Below are positions 34,015 through 42,691 of a stretch of DNA of 64,000 nt, piece by piece. The first letter of the stretch is position 1. Each line of letters starts with the position of its first letter. Origin of the DNA: Streptomyces sp. NBC_01428 (GTDB lineage Bacteria > Actinomycetota > Actinomycetes > Streptomycetales > Streptomycetaceae); NCBI RefSeq assembly GCF_036231965.1, contig NZ_CP109499.1:8246001-8310000 (forward strand). Reading direction: 5' to 3'. The notes beneath the pieces were generated by a model that saw only the letters and a list, made by a program, of their open reading frames with translations, did not search any database and was not told the DNA's origin. The position numbers were made by a program, and so were the translations under genes.

Positions 34015-34476
34015 GTGGAACAGGAGCCGGAGAATTTCCCCGAGGCACTGTCGGACGCCCTGGCCGGACTGCAGCGGCTGATCAGACGGCGGCTGCGCGG
34101 CGGCACGGACGGGCCGCAGCTGCGCGGCGCCGAGATCGACCTGCTGCGGCTGGTCGCCGAGCGGCCCGGTCTCGGCGTGTCCGAGGCGGCCAAAGAGCTG
34201 TACCTGGCGGGCAACTCGGTCTCGACGCTGGTCAACCAGCTGGTCCGGGACGGCTATCTGATCCGGGAGACCGATCCGGCCGACCGACGGGCCGCCCGGC
34301 TGCTGACCACCCCCGCCGCCGACACCCGGCTGCGTGACTGGCGGCAGCGGCGCGCGGTGCTGGTGCGCCGCCAGGTCGACCGGCTCGACCCCGCCGAGCG
34401 CGCGGCCCTGGAAGCCGCCCTGCCGGCCCTGCACCAGCTGGCGGCGAACCTGCACGAGGAGGCCGAGGAGTCATGA
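34015..34476 (+). CDS. MarR-family regulator of an ABC exporter
   Basis: 153 residues. Winged helix: LRGAEIDLLRLVAERPGLGV, SEAAKELYLAGNSVSTLVNQLVRDGYLIRETDPADRRAARLLTT; the recognition helix is NSVSTLVNQLVRDG. The stop codon overlaps the ABC ATPase start by 4 bp (ATGA), so it almost certainly controls that exporter in response to a ligand. No Shine-Dalgarno is visible; leaderless start proposed. Confidence 0.9.
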   Translation: MEQEPENFPEALSDALAGLQRLIRRRLRGGTDGPQLRGAEIDLLRLVAERPGLGVSEAAKELYLAGNSVSTLVNQLVRDGYLIRETDPADRRAARLLTTPAADTRLRDWRQRRAVLVRRQVDRLDPAERAALEAALPALHQLAANLHEEAEES

Positions 34477-35435
34477 CACGGTACGAGAGCGGACCGGCGG
34501 AGCCCGCACGGCGGGACGGCAGGGCGGCCGCCGGGGAAGCGGCACCTGCCGAGGCCGAGGCCGCGGGCACGGCGCCGGCGACCGGGGCGGCCGACGGGAC
34601 GACCGCCGCGCCGAACGCCGTGTCGTGCTCCGGGCTCGTCTACGCCTTCGGCGAGACCACCGCGGTCGACGGCCTCGATCTCGACGTGCGCGACGGCGAG
34701 GTGTTCGGCCTGCTCGGACCCAACGGCGCGGGCAAGACGACCGCCATCCGCTGCATCACCACCCTCCTGCCCGTCCCGGCCGGCAGGGTCCGCGTCTTCG
34801 GGCACGACGCCACGCGGGAACAGATGTCCGTACGTCGCCTGTTGGGCTACGTCCCGCAGCAGTTGTCCGCCGACTCCGGGCTCACCGGCAGGGAGAACGT
34901 CGAACTGTTCGCCCGTGTCTTCGACGTCTCCCGCCGTGAGCGCGCCGCCCGGGTCGAGCAGGCGCTCACCGCGGTCGACCTCACCGATGCCGCCGACCGG
35001 CTCGCCAAGACGTACTCCGGAGGCATGGTCCGCCGTCTGGAGCTGGCCCAGGCGCTGGTCAGCGCACCCCGGCTGCTGATCCTCGACGAGCCGACCATCG
35101 GTCTCGACCCGATCGCCCGCACCAGCGTGTGGGAGCACATCAACGCCGTGCGCGCCGCCACCGGCATGACCGTCCTCGTGACGACCCACTACATGGACGA
35201 GGCCGACCAGTACTGCGACCGGGTCGCGCTGATGCACCGCGGACGCGTCCGCGCCCTCGGCACCCCGGAACAGCTCAGGAAGGGCCTCGGCGAACGCCGC
35301 GGAACCACCGGGGACGGCGAACTGCCCACGCTGGAGGACGTGTTCCGGGACATCGCCGGCAGTGGACTCGACGACCGTTCAGGAGAATTCAGGGATGTCC
35401 GAAGCACCCGCCGCACCGCTTCCCGTGTCGGCTGA
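34473..35435 (+). CDS. DrrA-type ABC transporter ATP-binding protein
   Basis: 320 residues. Walker A GPNGAGKTT (residues 82-90), Q-loop GYVPQQLSADSGLTGRENV, signature YSGGMVRRLELAQAL, Walker B LLILDEPTIGLDP and H-loop VTTHYMDEADQ. The daunorubicin-resistance type ATPase pairs with the ABC-2 permease encoded next, which overlaps by 41 bp. An Ala/Glu-rich N-terminal stretch of about 48 residues is not part of the usual domain and may mean the true start is downstream. Confidence 0.94.
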   Translation: MTRYESGPAEPARRDGRAAAGEAAPAEAEAAGTAPATGAADGTTAAPNAVSCSGLVYAFGETTAVDGLDLDVRDGEVFGLLGPNGAGKTTAIRCITTLLPVPAGRVRVFGHDATREQMSVRRLLGYVPQQLSADSGLTGRENVELFARVFDVSRRERAARVEQALTAVDLTDAADRLAKTYSGGMVRRLELAQALVSAPRLLILDEPTIGLDPIARTSVWEHINAVRAATGMTVLVTTHYMDEADQYCDRVALMHRGRVRALGTPEQLRKGLGERRGTTGDGELPTLEDVFRDIAGSGLDDRSGEFRDVRSTRRTASRVG

Positions 35436-36255
35436 AGCGCCCCCGCTCACGAACCTCGACCTGCTCGTGGTCCCGCCCCGGGCCCGTACGGGCTGGCGGG
35501 TGCTGCCCGCCCGGGTCGCCGCGATGTGCGCGGTCGAACTCCAGAAGCTCCGGCACGACCGGACCGAGCTGTACACGCGGGCGATCCAGCCCGCCCTGTG
35601 GCTGCTCATCTTCGGGGAGACCTTCACCCGCATCCACGCCATCCCCACCGGCGGCATCCCCTACCTCGACTACCTGGCGCCCGGGATCATCGCCCAGTCC
35701 GCGATGTTCATCGCCATCTTCTACGGCATCATGATCATTTGGGAGCGGGACGCCGGCATCCTCACCAAGCTCCTCGTCACGCCCACGCCCCGCTCCGCGC
35801 TCATCACCGGCAAGGCGTTCGCCGCCGGGGTGAAGGCGCTCATCCAGGCCGTGGTCGTCGTGGTGATCGCCGCGCTGCTCGGCGTGGCCCTGACCTGGAA
35901 CCCGCTGCGGCTGCTCGGGGTGGCGGTGGCCGTCATCCTCGGCTCGGCGTTCTTCTCATGCCTCTCGATGACGATCGCCGGCATCGTTCTCACCCGCGAC
36001 CGGCTCATGGGCATCGGACAGGCCATCACGATGCCGCTGTTCTTCGGCTCCAACGCGCTCTACCCCGTGGCGGTCATGCCGGGCTGGCTCCAGGTCATCA
36101 GCAAGGTCAACCCGCTCAGCTATCAGGTCGACGCGCTGCGCGGGCTGCTGCTCGGCACCCACGCGCACCTGGCACTCGACTACGGCGTCCTCGTCCTGGC
36201 CGCGGCCCTCGGCATCCTGTCCGCCTCCTCCCTGCTGGGGCGACTGGCCAGGTGA
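35395..36255 (+). CDS. ABC-2 type transporter permease (DrrB-like)
   Basis: 286 residues with six hydrophobic segments (LWLLIFGETF, FIAIFYGIMIIW, LIQAVVVVVIAALLGVAL, LLGVAVAVILGSAFFSCL, ITMPLFFGSNALYPVAVM and LVLAAALGILSASSLLG). The ABC-2 motif LSYQVDALRGLLLG is present. Forms the membrane half of the exporter with the preceding ATPase. The ATG at 35395 has AGGAGAATTCAGGG upstream, inside the ATPase reading frame. Confidence 0.93.
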   Translation: MSEAPAAPLPVSAEAPPLTNLDLLVVPPRARTGWRVLPARVAAMCAVELQKLRHDRTELYTRAIQPALWLLIFGETFTRIHAIPTGGIPYLDYLAPGIIAQSAMFIAIFYGIMIIWERDAGILTKLLVTPTPRSALITGKAFAAGVKALIQAVVVVVIAALLGVALTWNPLRLLGVAVAVILGSAFFSCLSMTIAGIVLTRDRLMGIGQAITMPLFFGSNALYPVAVMPGWLQVISKVNPLSYQVDALRGLLLGTHAHLALDYGVLVLAAALGILSASSLLGRLAR

Positions 36256-36369
36256 GACGGGGTCTCCGGGCGGATACGAAGATCGATTGGTGGGGTCGGG
36301 CGGTCGGGCATAACGTCGGTTGGGTGACCATGCACGTTCGTCGCCGACCCTAGATGCGGGGCCCTCTCC

Positions 36370-37998
36370 ATGACGGCCGATCACGTGACATCCTCCGAGT
36401 CCGCCGACTCTCCGCAGCGGGGCAGAGGAAGCGGCATCGCCCTTCTCGTCATCGCCTCGTGCCAGTTGATGGTGGTCCTCGACATCACCATCGTGAACAT
36501 CGCGCTGCCGCACATCCAGACGGCCCTCGGGTTCTCCACCGAGAACCTGTCCTGGGTCATCAACGCGTACACGCTGACCTTCGGCGGTCTGCTGCTGCTC
36601 GGCGGGCGGTCCGGGGACATCCTCGGACGCCGCCGCATGTTCATGTTCGGCGTCCTGCTCTTCGTGTTCGCGTCCCTGCTCGGCGGACTCTCCCAGGACT
36701 CCTGGCAGTTGCTCGCCGCACGCTCGCTCCAGGGCGTCGGAGGAGCCATCGCCTCGCCGACCGCGCTGTCCCTCATCACCACGACCTTCCGCGAAGGGCC
36801 CGAACGCAACCGGGCGTTCGGGGTGTTCGCCGCCGTGTCCGCGGGCGGCAGCGCGATCGGGCTGCTCGCGGGCGGCATCCTCGTCGAATGGCTCGACTGG
36901 CGATGGGTCTTCTTCGTCAACATCCCCATCGGCCTGCTGATCGTGCTCGCCACCCCCCGCTTCATCAGGGAGTCCGAGCGCCACCCGGGCCACTTCGACC
37001 TCCTCGGCGCCCTCACGTCGACGCTGGGCATGGTGCTACTGGTCTACGGCTTCATCCGGGCCTCGGAGGAGGGCTGGAGCGACCCCATCACGCTCGGCGC
37101 CTTCGGCGCGGCCGTGGTGTTCCTGATCGCGTTCATCGCCGTCGAACGCCGGTCGAGACAGCCCATCACGCCGCTGTGGATGTTCCGCGACCGCAACAGA
37201 GCGGGCGTCTACGCGATGATGCTGAGCCTCTCCGCGGCCATCTTCGGGATGTTCTTCTTCCTGACCCTCTTCGTGCAGAACATCCTCGGATTCAGCCCGC
37301 TCAAGGCCGGCTTCGCCTTCCTGCCGGTGAGCGTGGTCATCGCGATCGGCGCGGGCTTCGCCTCCAACCTGCTGCCCCGCTGGGGACCCAAACCCTTCAT
37401 GGCCGTGGGCGCGATCCTGGCCGCCGCGGGCCTCGGCTGGCTGACGCTCACCGACGTCAACAGCACCTATCTCGGCAGCATCCTCGGCCCCACGATCGTC
37501 TTCGGCTTCGGCATGGGCCTCCAGTTCGTGTCGCTGACGCTGATGGCGGTGTCCGGAGTGGCACCGAAGGACGCGGGCGCCGCCTCCGGCATCCTCAACG
37601 CCACCCAGCAGGTGGGCGGCTCCCTCGGCCTGTCGGTGCTGGTCACCGTCTTCGGCACGGCGAGCCGCAACGAGGCCACGGACCAGGTCAAGAAGTTCCT
37701 TTCGACCGCGAACCCGGCGCAGCGGCTGGAGTTCCGCAGAACGGGACAGCTCCCGAAGCCGTTCAGCGACCAGGTGCTGACCTCCGGCATCTCGGGTTCC
37801 TTCGTCGCCGCGGCCGCCTTCGCCGTCTTCGCGGCCCTCGTCGCCCTGATCGTCATCCAGGTGCGCCCCTCCGACCTGGAGCGCCTCCAGGGCGGCGCGG
37901 CCTCCCTCGTGCCGGCCGAGGGTTCCGGCGCCGGCGAGGGCGTGAGCGGTACGGCGCACACACGGGACTCCGGTGAGGGGCCGGGGCCACCCGGCTGA
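36370..37998 (+). CDS. MFS drug efflux transporter, EmrB/QacA (DHA2) type
   Basis: 542 residues, about 14 transmembrane segments. Early motifs SCQLMVVLDITIVNIALPHIQ (motif D1) and GGRSGDILGRRRMFM (motif A) are diagnostic for DHA2 multidrug/H+ antiporters. Motif C-like GGSAIGLLAGGILVEW is also present. The C-terminal tail is hydrophilic. It lies 114 bp behind the ABC exporter, and the two could form a drug-resistance block under the upstream MarR; that shared control is inference. A strong terminator follows. Confidence 0.94.
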   Translation: MTADHVTSSESADSPQRGRGSGIALLVIASCQLMVVLDITIVNIALPHIQTALGFSTENLSWVINAYTLTFGGLLLLGGRSGDILGRRRMFMFGVLLFVFASLLGGLSQDSWQLLAARSLQGVGGAIASPTALSLITTTFREGPERNRAFGVFAAVSAGGSAIGLLAGGILVEWLDWRWVFFVNIPIGLLIVLATPRFIRESERHPGHFDLLGALTSTLGMVLLVYGFIRASEEGWSDPITLGAFGAAVVFLIAFIAVERRSRQPITPLWMFRDRNRAGVYAMMLSLSAAIFGMFFFLTLFVQNILGFSPLKAGFAFLPVSVVIAIGAGFASNLLPRWGPKPFMAVGAILAAAGLGWLTLTDVNSTYLGSILGPTIVFGFGMGLQFVSLTLMAVSGVAPKDAGAASGILNATQQVGGSLGLSVLVTVFGTASRNEATDQVKKFLSTANPAQRLEFRRTGQLPKPFSDQVLTSGISGSFVAAAAFAVFAALVALIVIQVRPSDLERLQGGAASLVPAEGSGAGEGVSGTAHTRDSGEGPGPPG

Positions 37999-38013
37999 CG
38001 CGCAGCCGTTCCC

Positions 38014-38041
38014 GGCCGGGCCCGGTCATCCGGGCCCGGCC
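38014..38041 (+). terminator. Terminator of the MFS gene
   Basis: Perfect 12-bp stem GGCCGGGCCCGG / CCGGGCCCGGCC with a TCAT loop, followed by CTTT. Confidence 0.85.
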
Positions 38042-38125
38042 CTTTCGCGCGCCGCTCCGGTGGCGTCCGGCCGGCTCACCGGCCGTCCTCACCAGCAGTC
38101 CTCCTCGCCGCCCCGACGGCCGCCG

Positions 38126-40858
38126 TCAGGGCAGGGGCTGCTCCGCCCAGATCACCTTGCCCTCGGGGGTGTAGCGGGTGCCCCAGCGGTCGGCCATCTG
38201 GGAGACCAGGAACAGGCCGCGCCCGCCCTCGTCCGTCGAGGCCGCGTACCGCAGGTGCGGCGAGGTGCTGCTGCCGTCGAGGACCTCGCAGATCAGGGTG
38301 CGGTCGTACAGCACGCGGACCCCGATGTGACCGTTGCCGTAGCGGATGGCGTTGGTCACCAGCTCGCTCAGGATCAGCTCCGTGGTGAAGGCCATCTCGT
38401 CCAGTCCCCACTCCGTCAGGCGCCGGGTGACGGCGGCACGCACCTCACCGACGGCGGCGGGCTCGGACGGCACGTGCCACTCCGCGATCCGGTCGGGACC
38501 CAGCGCGTGGGTACGGGCGACGATCACAGCGATGTCGTCGCTCGGACGGGCCGGCAGCATGGCCTCCAGCACGGCCTGACAGGTGTCCTCCGGGGAACGG
38601 TCGGCGCCGGTCAGCGCGGTGCGCAGCATTTCGAGACCGACGTCGATGTCGCGCTCCCGGTCCTCGACCAGGCCGTCCGTGTAGAGCACGAGCCGGCTGC
38701 CCTCCGCCAGCTCCAGCTCCGCCGTCTCGAACGGCAGTCCGCCGAGACCGAGGGGCGGCCCCGCGGGCACGTCGGCGAACTCCACGCTGCCGTCGGGACG
38801 GACCACCGCGGGCGGCGGATGCCCGGCCCGGGCGAACGTGCAGCGGCGGGTCGTGGGGTCGTAGACGGCGTAGAGGCAGGTGGCTCCGGTGACCGCGGCC
38901 GTACCGCCCTCGGGCAGCTCGTCCTGGTCGATACGGCCGACCAGCTCGTCCAGGAGGCCCAGCAGCTCGTCGGGCGGCAGGTCGAGCGAGGAGAAGTTGT
39001 GGACCGCCGTGCGCAGTCGCCCCATCGTCGCCGCGGCGAGCAGTCCGTGCCCCACGACGTCCCCCACGACCAGGGCGACCCGCGCGCCGGGCAGCGGCAG
39101 CACGTCGAACCAGTCACCGCCGACGCCCGCCTGCGCGGGCAGATAGCGGTAGGCGAGGTCGAGGGCGCTCTGCTCCGGCAGGCTGCGCGGCAGCAGACTC
39201 CGCTGGAGCGTCACGGCCATCGTGTGCTCGCGGGTGTAACGCCGTGCGTTGTCGATGGACACCGCGGCGCGGGCCACCAGTTCCTCGGCGAGGGTGACGT
39301 CCTCGGCGTCGAAGGGCTCCGGCTTCTCGGAGCGCCAGAAGTTCACCACTCCCATGACCATCGGCCCCACCCGCAGCGGGACGGTGATCAGGGAGTGAAT
39401 CCCGTACTCCAGGATCTGCGCCGTGCGCGCGCGGTCCTGGTCCAGCCACCCGGGGGCGCCCCCGAGGGCGGGCTCCACGACGGCCTCGCCGGTGCGCAGG
39501 CTGTGGGCCTGCGGCGAGGAGGGGATGAACCCGATGTGCTCGCCGACCGGGTACAGCGGCGCGTCCTTGCGGATGCCGCCGGAGGCCGTGCGGCGCAGAC
39601 CGGTGCCCGTGTCCGGGTCCTGTCCGCTCAGCACCGCGTCGGCCAGGTCCACGGTGACGAAGTCCGCGAACCGCGGAACGGCGACCTCCGCCAGTTCCTC
39701 GGCCGTGCGCGTGACGTCCAGGCCGGTCCCGATGCCGACTCCGGCGTCGTAGAGGAGTTTGAGGCGTTCGCGGGCCGTCTCGGCGCGGCCGGAGAGCGCG
39801 CGCAGTTCGGTCGAGTCACGCAGTGTGGCGACGCTGCCCGCCGGGCCGCCCCGCAGATCGGTCGGCCGCTGGTTGATGGCCAGCAGACGGTCGCCGACCA
39901 GGTGCACCTCGTCCGTCGCGACGCGTCCGGAGGCGAGCAGCTCCGCGGTGTCCGCGTCGAGGCCGAGTTCCTCGACACTCCGCGCCTCGGCGTCCGGGGG
40001 CAGGTCGAGCAGGCGGTTCGCCTCGTCGTTGGCGAGCAGCAGCTGCCCCTCGCCGCCGACGATGATCACCCCCTCCCGTACGGAGTGCAGCACCGCGTCG
40101 TGGTGTTCGTACATCCGGGTCATCTCGTACGGGCCGAGGCCGTGGGTCTGGCGCAGCAGCCGCCGGGTCACGAGCGCCGTGCTCGCGGTGGCCAGCGCGA
40201 GCGCCACCCCGGCGGCGCCCAGCACGAGGGGCAGCTGGCGGTCGGCGGCGCCGCCGACGTTCGCCGTGGTGATGCCCGCCGACACCATGCCGACGACCTT
40301 GCCGTCGGGTGCCTTGATGGGGACGGTGGCCTGGACGAGCGGTCCGATGGTCCCGTTGACCTGTTCGGTGATGGAGTGCCCGGCGAGGACGGGTGCGGTC
40401 GTCCCGACGAACTTCTTCCCGATCCGGTCCGGCTTGGGATGGGTGTAGCGGATCGCGTCGGTGTTCAGGACGACGATGAAGTCGACCTTCGACGCCTTGC
40501 GGGCCGCCTCGGCGCTGGGCTGCAGCAGCGCGGTCGGGTTCGGGGCGCTGAGCGCCGCGCGGGTGCCCGGAGCGTTGGCGAAGGTCTCGGCCACGGCGAG
40601 TGACCGGCCGCGGGCCTCCTGCGTGCTGTCGTGCCGCACCTGGAGCACGAGGGCGACCACCGCGGCGACGACCAGGAGCAGCACGATGACCACTTGCAGC
40701 ACGAAGACCTGTCCGGCGACGCTGCGCCCGCCGAGTGCGGAGCGGAGCCCGCTGGACGGGCCGCGTCGGTGCTTGCCTTCGTGTGACCCACGCTGTCGGT
40801 GCGCTGTGCTGTGGCGGCGGGTCGACTGAGCCCGGGTTCGACCCAATAGTCCGACCAT
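38126..40858 (-). CDS. Membrane sensor: extracellular sensor-PAS-GAF-SpoIIE phosphatase-HATPase
   Basis: 910 residues, five-domain signalling protein. TM1 at about 50-73 and TM2 at about 209-231 flank an extracytoplasmic CitA/dCache-like sensor (DFIVVLNTDAIRYTHPKPDRIGK in two pieces, GHSITEQVNGTIGP). PAS (about 245-350), GAF (about 365-540), PP2C with GGDWFD (Asp582) and VVGDVVGHG (Asp600), and a C-terminal HATPase with ILSELVTNAIRYGNG follow. The phosphatase and kinase-like domain in one chain suggest control of a STAS antagonist in response to an external ligand. The ATG is six bases after TAGACA, so it may be leaderless. Confidence 0.92.
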   Translation of the reverse strand: MVGLLGRTRAQSTRRHSTAHRQRGSHEGKHRRGPSSGLRSALGGRSVAGQVFVLQVVIVLLLVVAAVVALVLQVRHDSTQEARGRSLAVAETFANAPGTRAALSAPNPTALLQPSAEAARKASKVDFIVVLNTDAIRYTHPKPDRIGKKFVGTTAPVLAGHSITEQVNGTIGPLVQATVPIKAPDGKVVGMVSAGITTANVGGAADRQLPLVLGAAGVALALATASTALVTRRLLRQTHGLGPYEMTRMYEHHDAVLHSVREGVIIVGGEGQLLLANDEANRLLDLPPDAEARSVEELGLDADTAELLASGRVATDEVHLVGDRLLAINQRPTDLRGGPAGSVATLRDSTELRALSGRAETARERLKLLYDAGVGIGTGLDVTRTAEELAEVAVPRFADFVTVDLADAVLSGQDPDTGTGLRRTASGGIRKDAPLYPVGEHIGFIPSSPQAHSLRTGEAVVEPALGGAPGWLDQDRARTAQILEYGIHSLITVPLRVGPMVMGVVNFWRSEKPEPFDAEDVTLAEELVARAAVSIDNARRYTREHTMAVTLQRSLLPRSLPEQSALDLAYRYLPAQAGVGGDWFDVLPLPGARVALVVGDVVGHGLLAAATMGRLRTAVHNFSSLDLPPDELLGLLDELVGRIDQDELPEGGTAAVTGATCLYAVYDPTTRRCTFARAGHPPPAVVRPDGSVEFADVPAGPPLGLGGLPFETAELELAEGSRLVLYTDGLVEDRERDIDVGLEMLRTALTGADRSPEDTCQAVLEAMLPARPSDDIAVIVARTHALGPDRIAEWHVPSEPAAVGEVRAAVTRRLTEWGLDEMAFTTELILSELVTNAIRYGNGHIGVRVLYDRTLICEVLDGSSTSPHLRYAASTDEGGRGLFLVSQMADRWGTRYTPEGKVIWAEQPLP

Positions 40859-41046
40859 GTGCTATGTCTACACTGCCCGGCGGCTGGTGGCGAGGGGCGT
40901 CACCCACAGTGAGCACCCGGCGTTGCGGCCGGACGGACGTCCCGGAGCCCGGTCGGCGGGAGCGGCGCTGCTCTCGCGGACATCTGGCGGCATCATGGAC
41001 ACGTATCCCTTTTGTCTACTTTGCCGCTTCGGCGCGGGAGGCCTGC

Positions 41047-41283
41047 ATGAAGACCGTGGACCGCTACCGGCTGACCTTCACCCATCCCGGACCGGACGCG
41101 CGCATGGTCACGGACCAGGTGATCGTCGAACGGACGGAGGCCAAGGGTCCGGGCGGCCATCCCGTGTACAGCGATCCCACCGGCATCCTGCGCGCCGAGA
41201 TCAGCCCGGTGGGCGAGGTGCGCATGCTGGCCAGCGGTGCCTACCAGACACCGATCAACCCGGCCGCCGAACCGATGGCCTGA
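41047..41283 (+). CDS. Small hypothetical protein (DUF6296-like)
   Basis: 78 residues: MKTVDRYRLTFTHPGPDARM, VVERTEAKGPGGHPVYSD and ILRAEISPVGEVRMLASG. The pattern resembles small DUF6296 proteins of Streptomyces, recalled from memory. GGGAGG lies seven bases before the ATG. Its last 29 bases overlap the 3' end of the converging acetyltransferase gene. Function unknown. Confidence 0.65.
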   Translation: MKTVDRYRLTFTHPGPDARMVTDQVIVERTEAKGPGGHPVYSDPTGILRAEISPVGEVRMLASGAYQTPINPAAEPMA

Positions 41284-41797
41284 TCCCGTCCTCCCCGGGG
41301 GCCGCGCGGCCCGCCGACGGGAGGGCGAGCGTGAAGCGGAGTGCCGGACGGCCGTTGAGGACGAGGTCACCGGCGGGCAGGAAGCCCGTGCGGGCCAGCA
41401 CGGCCAGGGAGGCCGCGTTGTCGACGGTCGCGGCGGCCCGCAGGGTGCGCAGTCCGTACGCGGTCGCGGCCAGCCGGCAGACCTCCCGCACCGCGGCCGT
41501 GGCGAGTCCGCGCCCGGCCGCCCGTTCGGCGACCCGGTATCCGAGGTCCGCCGAGCCCTCCGCCACGTCGACCAGGTTCACACGGCCCAGCACCGCGCCC
41601 GTGTCGTCCACCACGAGGTGGAAGAAGCACAGGCCGGCCGCCTGTTCGGCCAGCCGCTCACGGTGAAGGGCGTCGAAGCCGGCGAAGAAGGCGTCGCCGC
41701 GGTCGGGGATCGACGCCGCGAAGTAGGCGCGGTTCTCCCGCTCGAAGGCGAGCAGTGCGGCGGCGTGGTCCGGGCGGAGCGGTTCGAGGTGGGTCAC
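41255..41797 (-). CDS. GNAT N-acetyltransferase, RimJ/RimL type
   Basis: 180 residues. Acetyl-CoA binding region: LGYRVAERAAGRGLATAAVREVCRLA contains the R/Q-x-x-G-x-G/A-like motif A. LRTLRAAATVDNAASLAVLARTGF is the usual end of the fold. N-terminal THLEPLRPDHAAALLAFERENR fits ribosomal-protein or small-molecule acetylases. The substrate cannot be assigned. Confidence 0.88.
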   Translation of the reverse strand: MTHLEPLRPDHAAALLAFERENRAYFAASIPDRGDAFFAGFDALHRERLAEQAAGLCFFHLVVDDTGAVLGRVNLVDVAEGSADLGYRVAERAAGRGLATAAVREVCRLAATAYGLRTLRAAATVDNAASLAVLARTGFLPAGDLVLNGRPALRFTLALPSAGRAAPGEDGIRPSVRRPG

Positions 41798-41949
41798 CGG
41801 ACCATGCTAGGGATGCGTCCGGTACGCGGCACCAGGATTTTCCGCGCCCGCCGTCCGCCGCCCCCGCCCGCCTTCCGCCGCCCGCGCCCTCCGTCCGCGC
41901 CCCCGTCGTCCCGGTGGACGGCCCGGCCGACGGCGGGACGGGGCCGCCG

Positions 41950-42681
41950 TCAGGGTTCGACGATGTGCCGCAGATAGGCCCGTGGGTCGGCGAGATAGTG
42001 GCGCCAGTGGTTCACGAGGTCCAGTTCTGCCCAGTCGACCCCGCGCATGCCGTGGTCCCCGACCTCGACGATGTCCGCGCCCGGCAGCGCCGTCAGGAGA
42101 GGGGAGTGGGTGGCGCAGACGACCTGGCCGCCCTCCTTCGCCAGCCGGTCGATGTGCCCGACGAGTTCGAGGCACGAGGAGAAGGAGAGCGCGGCCTCCG
42201 GCTCGTCCAGGACGTAGAGCCCCGCCTGCGTGAACTTCCCCCGGAACGCGGCGAGGAAGCCCTCTCCGTGGCTGACCGACTCGGGCGCGAGTCCTTCCCT
42301 GCCGAGCGCGTCCAGCGCGGTCTCGGCTCTCAGGAAGAAGCCCTTGCGGGCCGCCCAGCTCGTGGCCATGCGCCGGCCTCGGGGCGCCGCGTCGAACCGG
42401 ATGCGCTCGCCGAGCGCCGACTTCTCGCGGGCGGAGGCGTAGCGCCAGTCGTGCGAACCGCCGTAGGAGTCGAGGCCGAACCCCTCCGCGAGCGCCTCGA
42501 CCAGCGTCGACTTCCCGGACCCGTTCTCCCCGACCAGGAAGGTCACCGGCGCCGTGAACCGCAGGCCCTCGTCGAGCAGTTGCCGGACACACGGCACCGA
42601 CCAGGGCCAGCCGGTCCGGTCGACGCCGTCCTGCGGGCCGGGCCCGGCGGGGAGATGGGCGTACGCGCGCTCGACGATCAC
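41950..42681 (-). CDS. AAA/ABC-type predicted ATPase
   Basis: 243 residues. Walker A FLVGENGSGKSTLVEAL, a signature-like VSHGEGFLAAF, Walker B GLYVLDEPEAALSFSSCLE and a final CATHSPLLTALPGADI. This is the standalone COG3910-like family found in actinobacteria, related to ABC/Rad50 ATPases without a membrane partner. Role unknown. It starts 10 bp after the stop of the MMPL transporter gene on the same strand, so the two are probably co-transcribed. Confidence 0.88.
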   Translation of the reverse strand: MIVERAYAHLPAGPGPQDGVDRTGWPWSVPCVRQLLDEGLRFTAPVTFLVGENGSGKSTLVEALAEGFGLDSYGGSHDWRYASAREKSALGERIRFDAAPRGRRMATSWAARKGFFLRAETALDALGREGLAPESVSHGEGFLAAFRGKFTQAGLYVLDEPEAALSFSSCLELVGHIDRLAKEGGQVVCATHSPLLTALPGADIVEVGDHGMRGVDWAELDLVNHWRHYLADPRAYLRHIVEP

Positions 42682-42691
42682 GCGACCGGTG

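Noticed and set aside
37973..40603. 876-codon plus-strand open frame
   Set aside because: Antisense to the five-domain sensor phosphatase; no recognisable domain.
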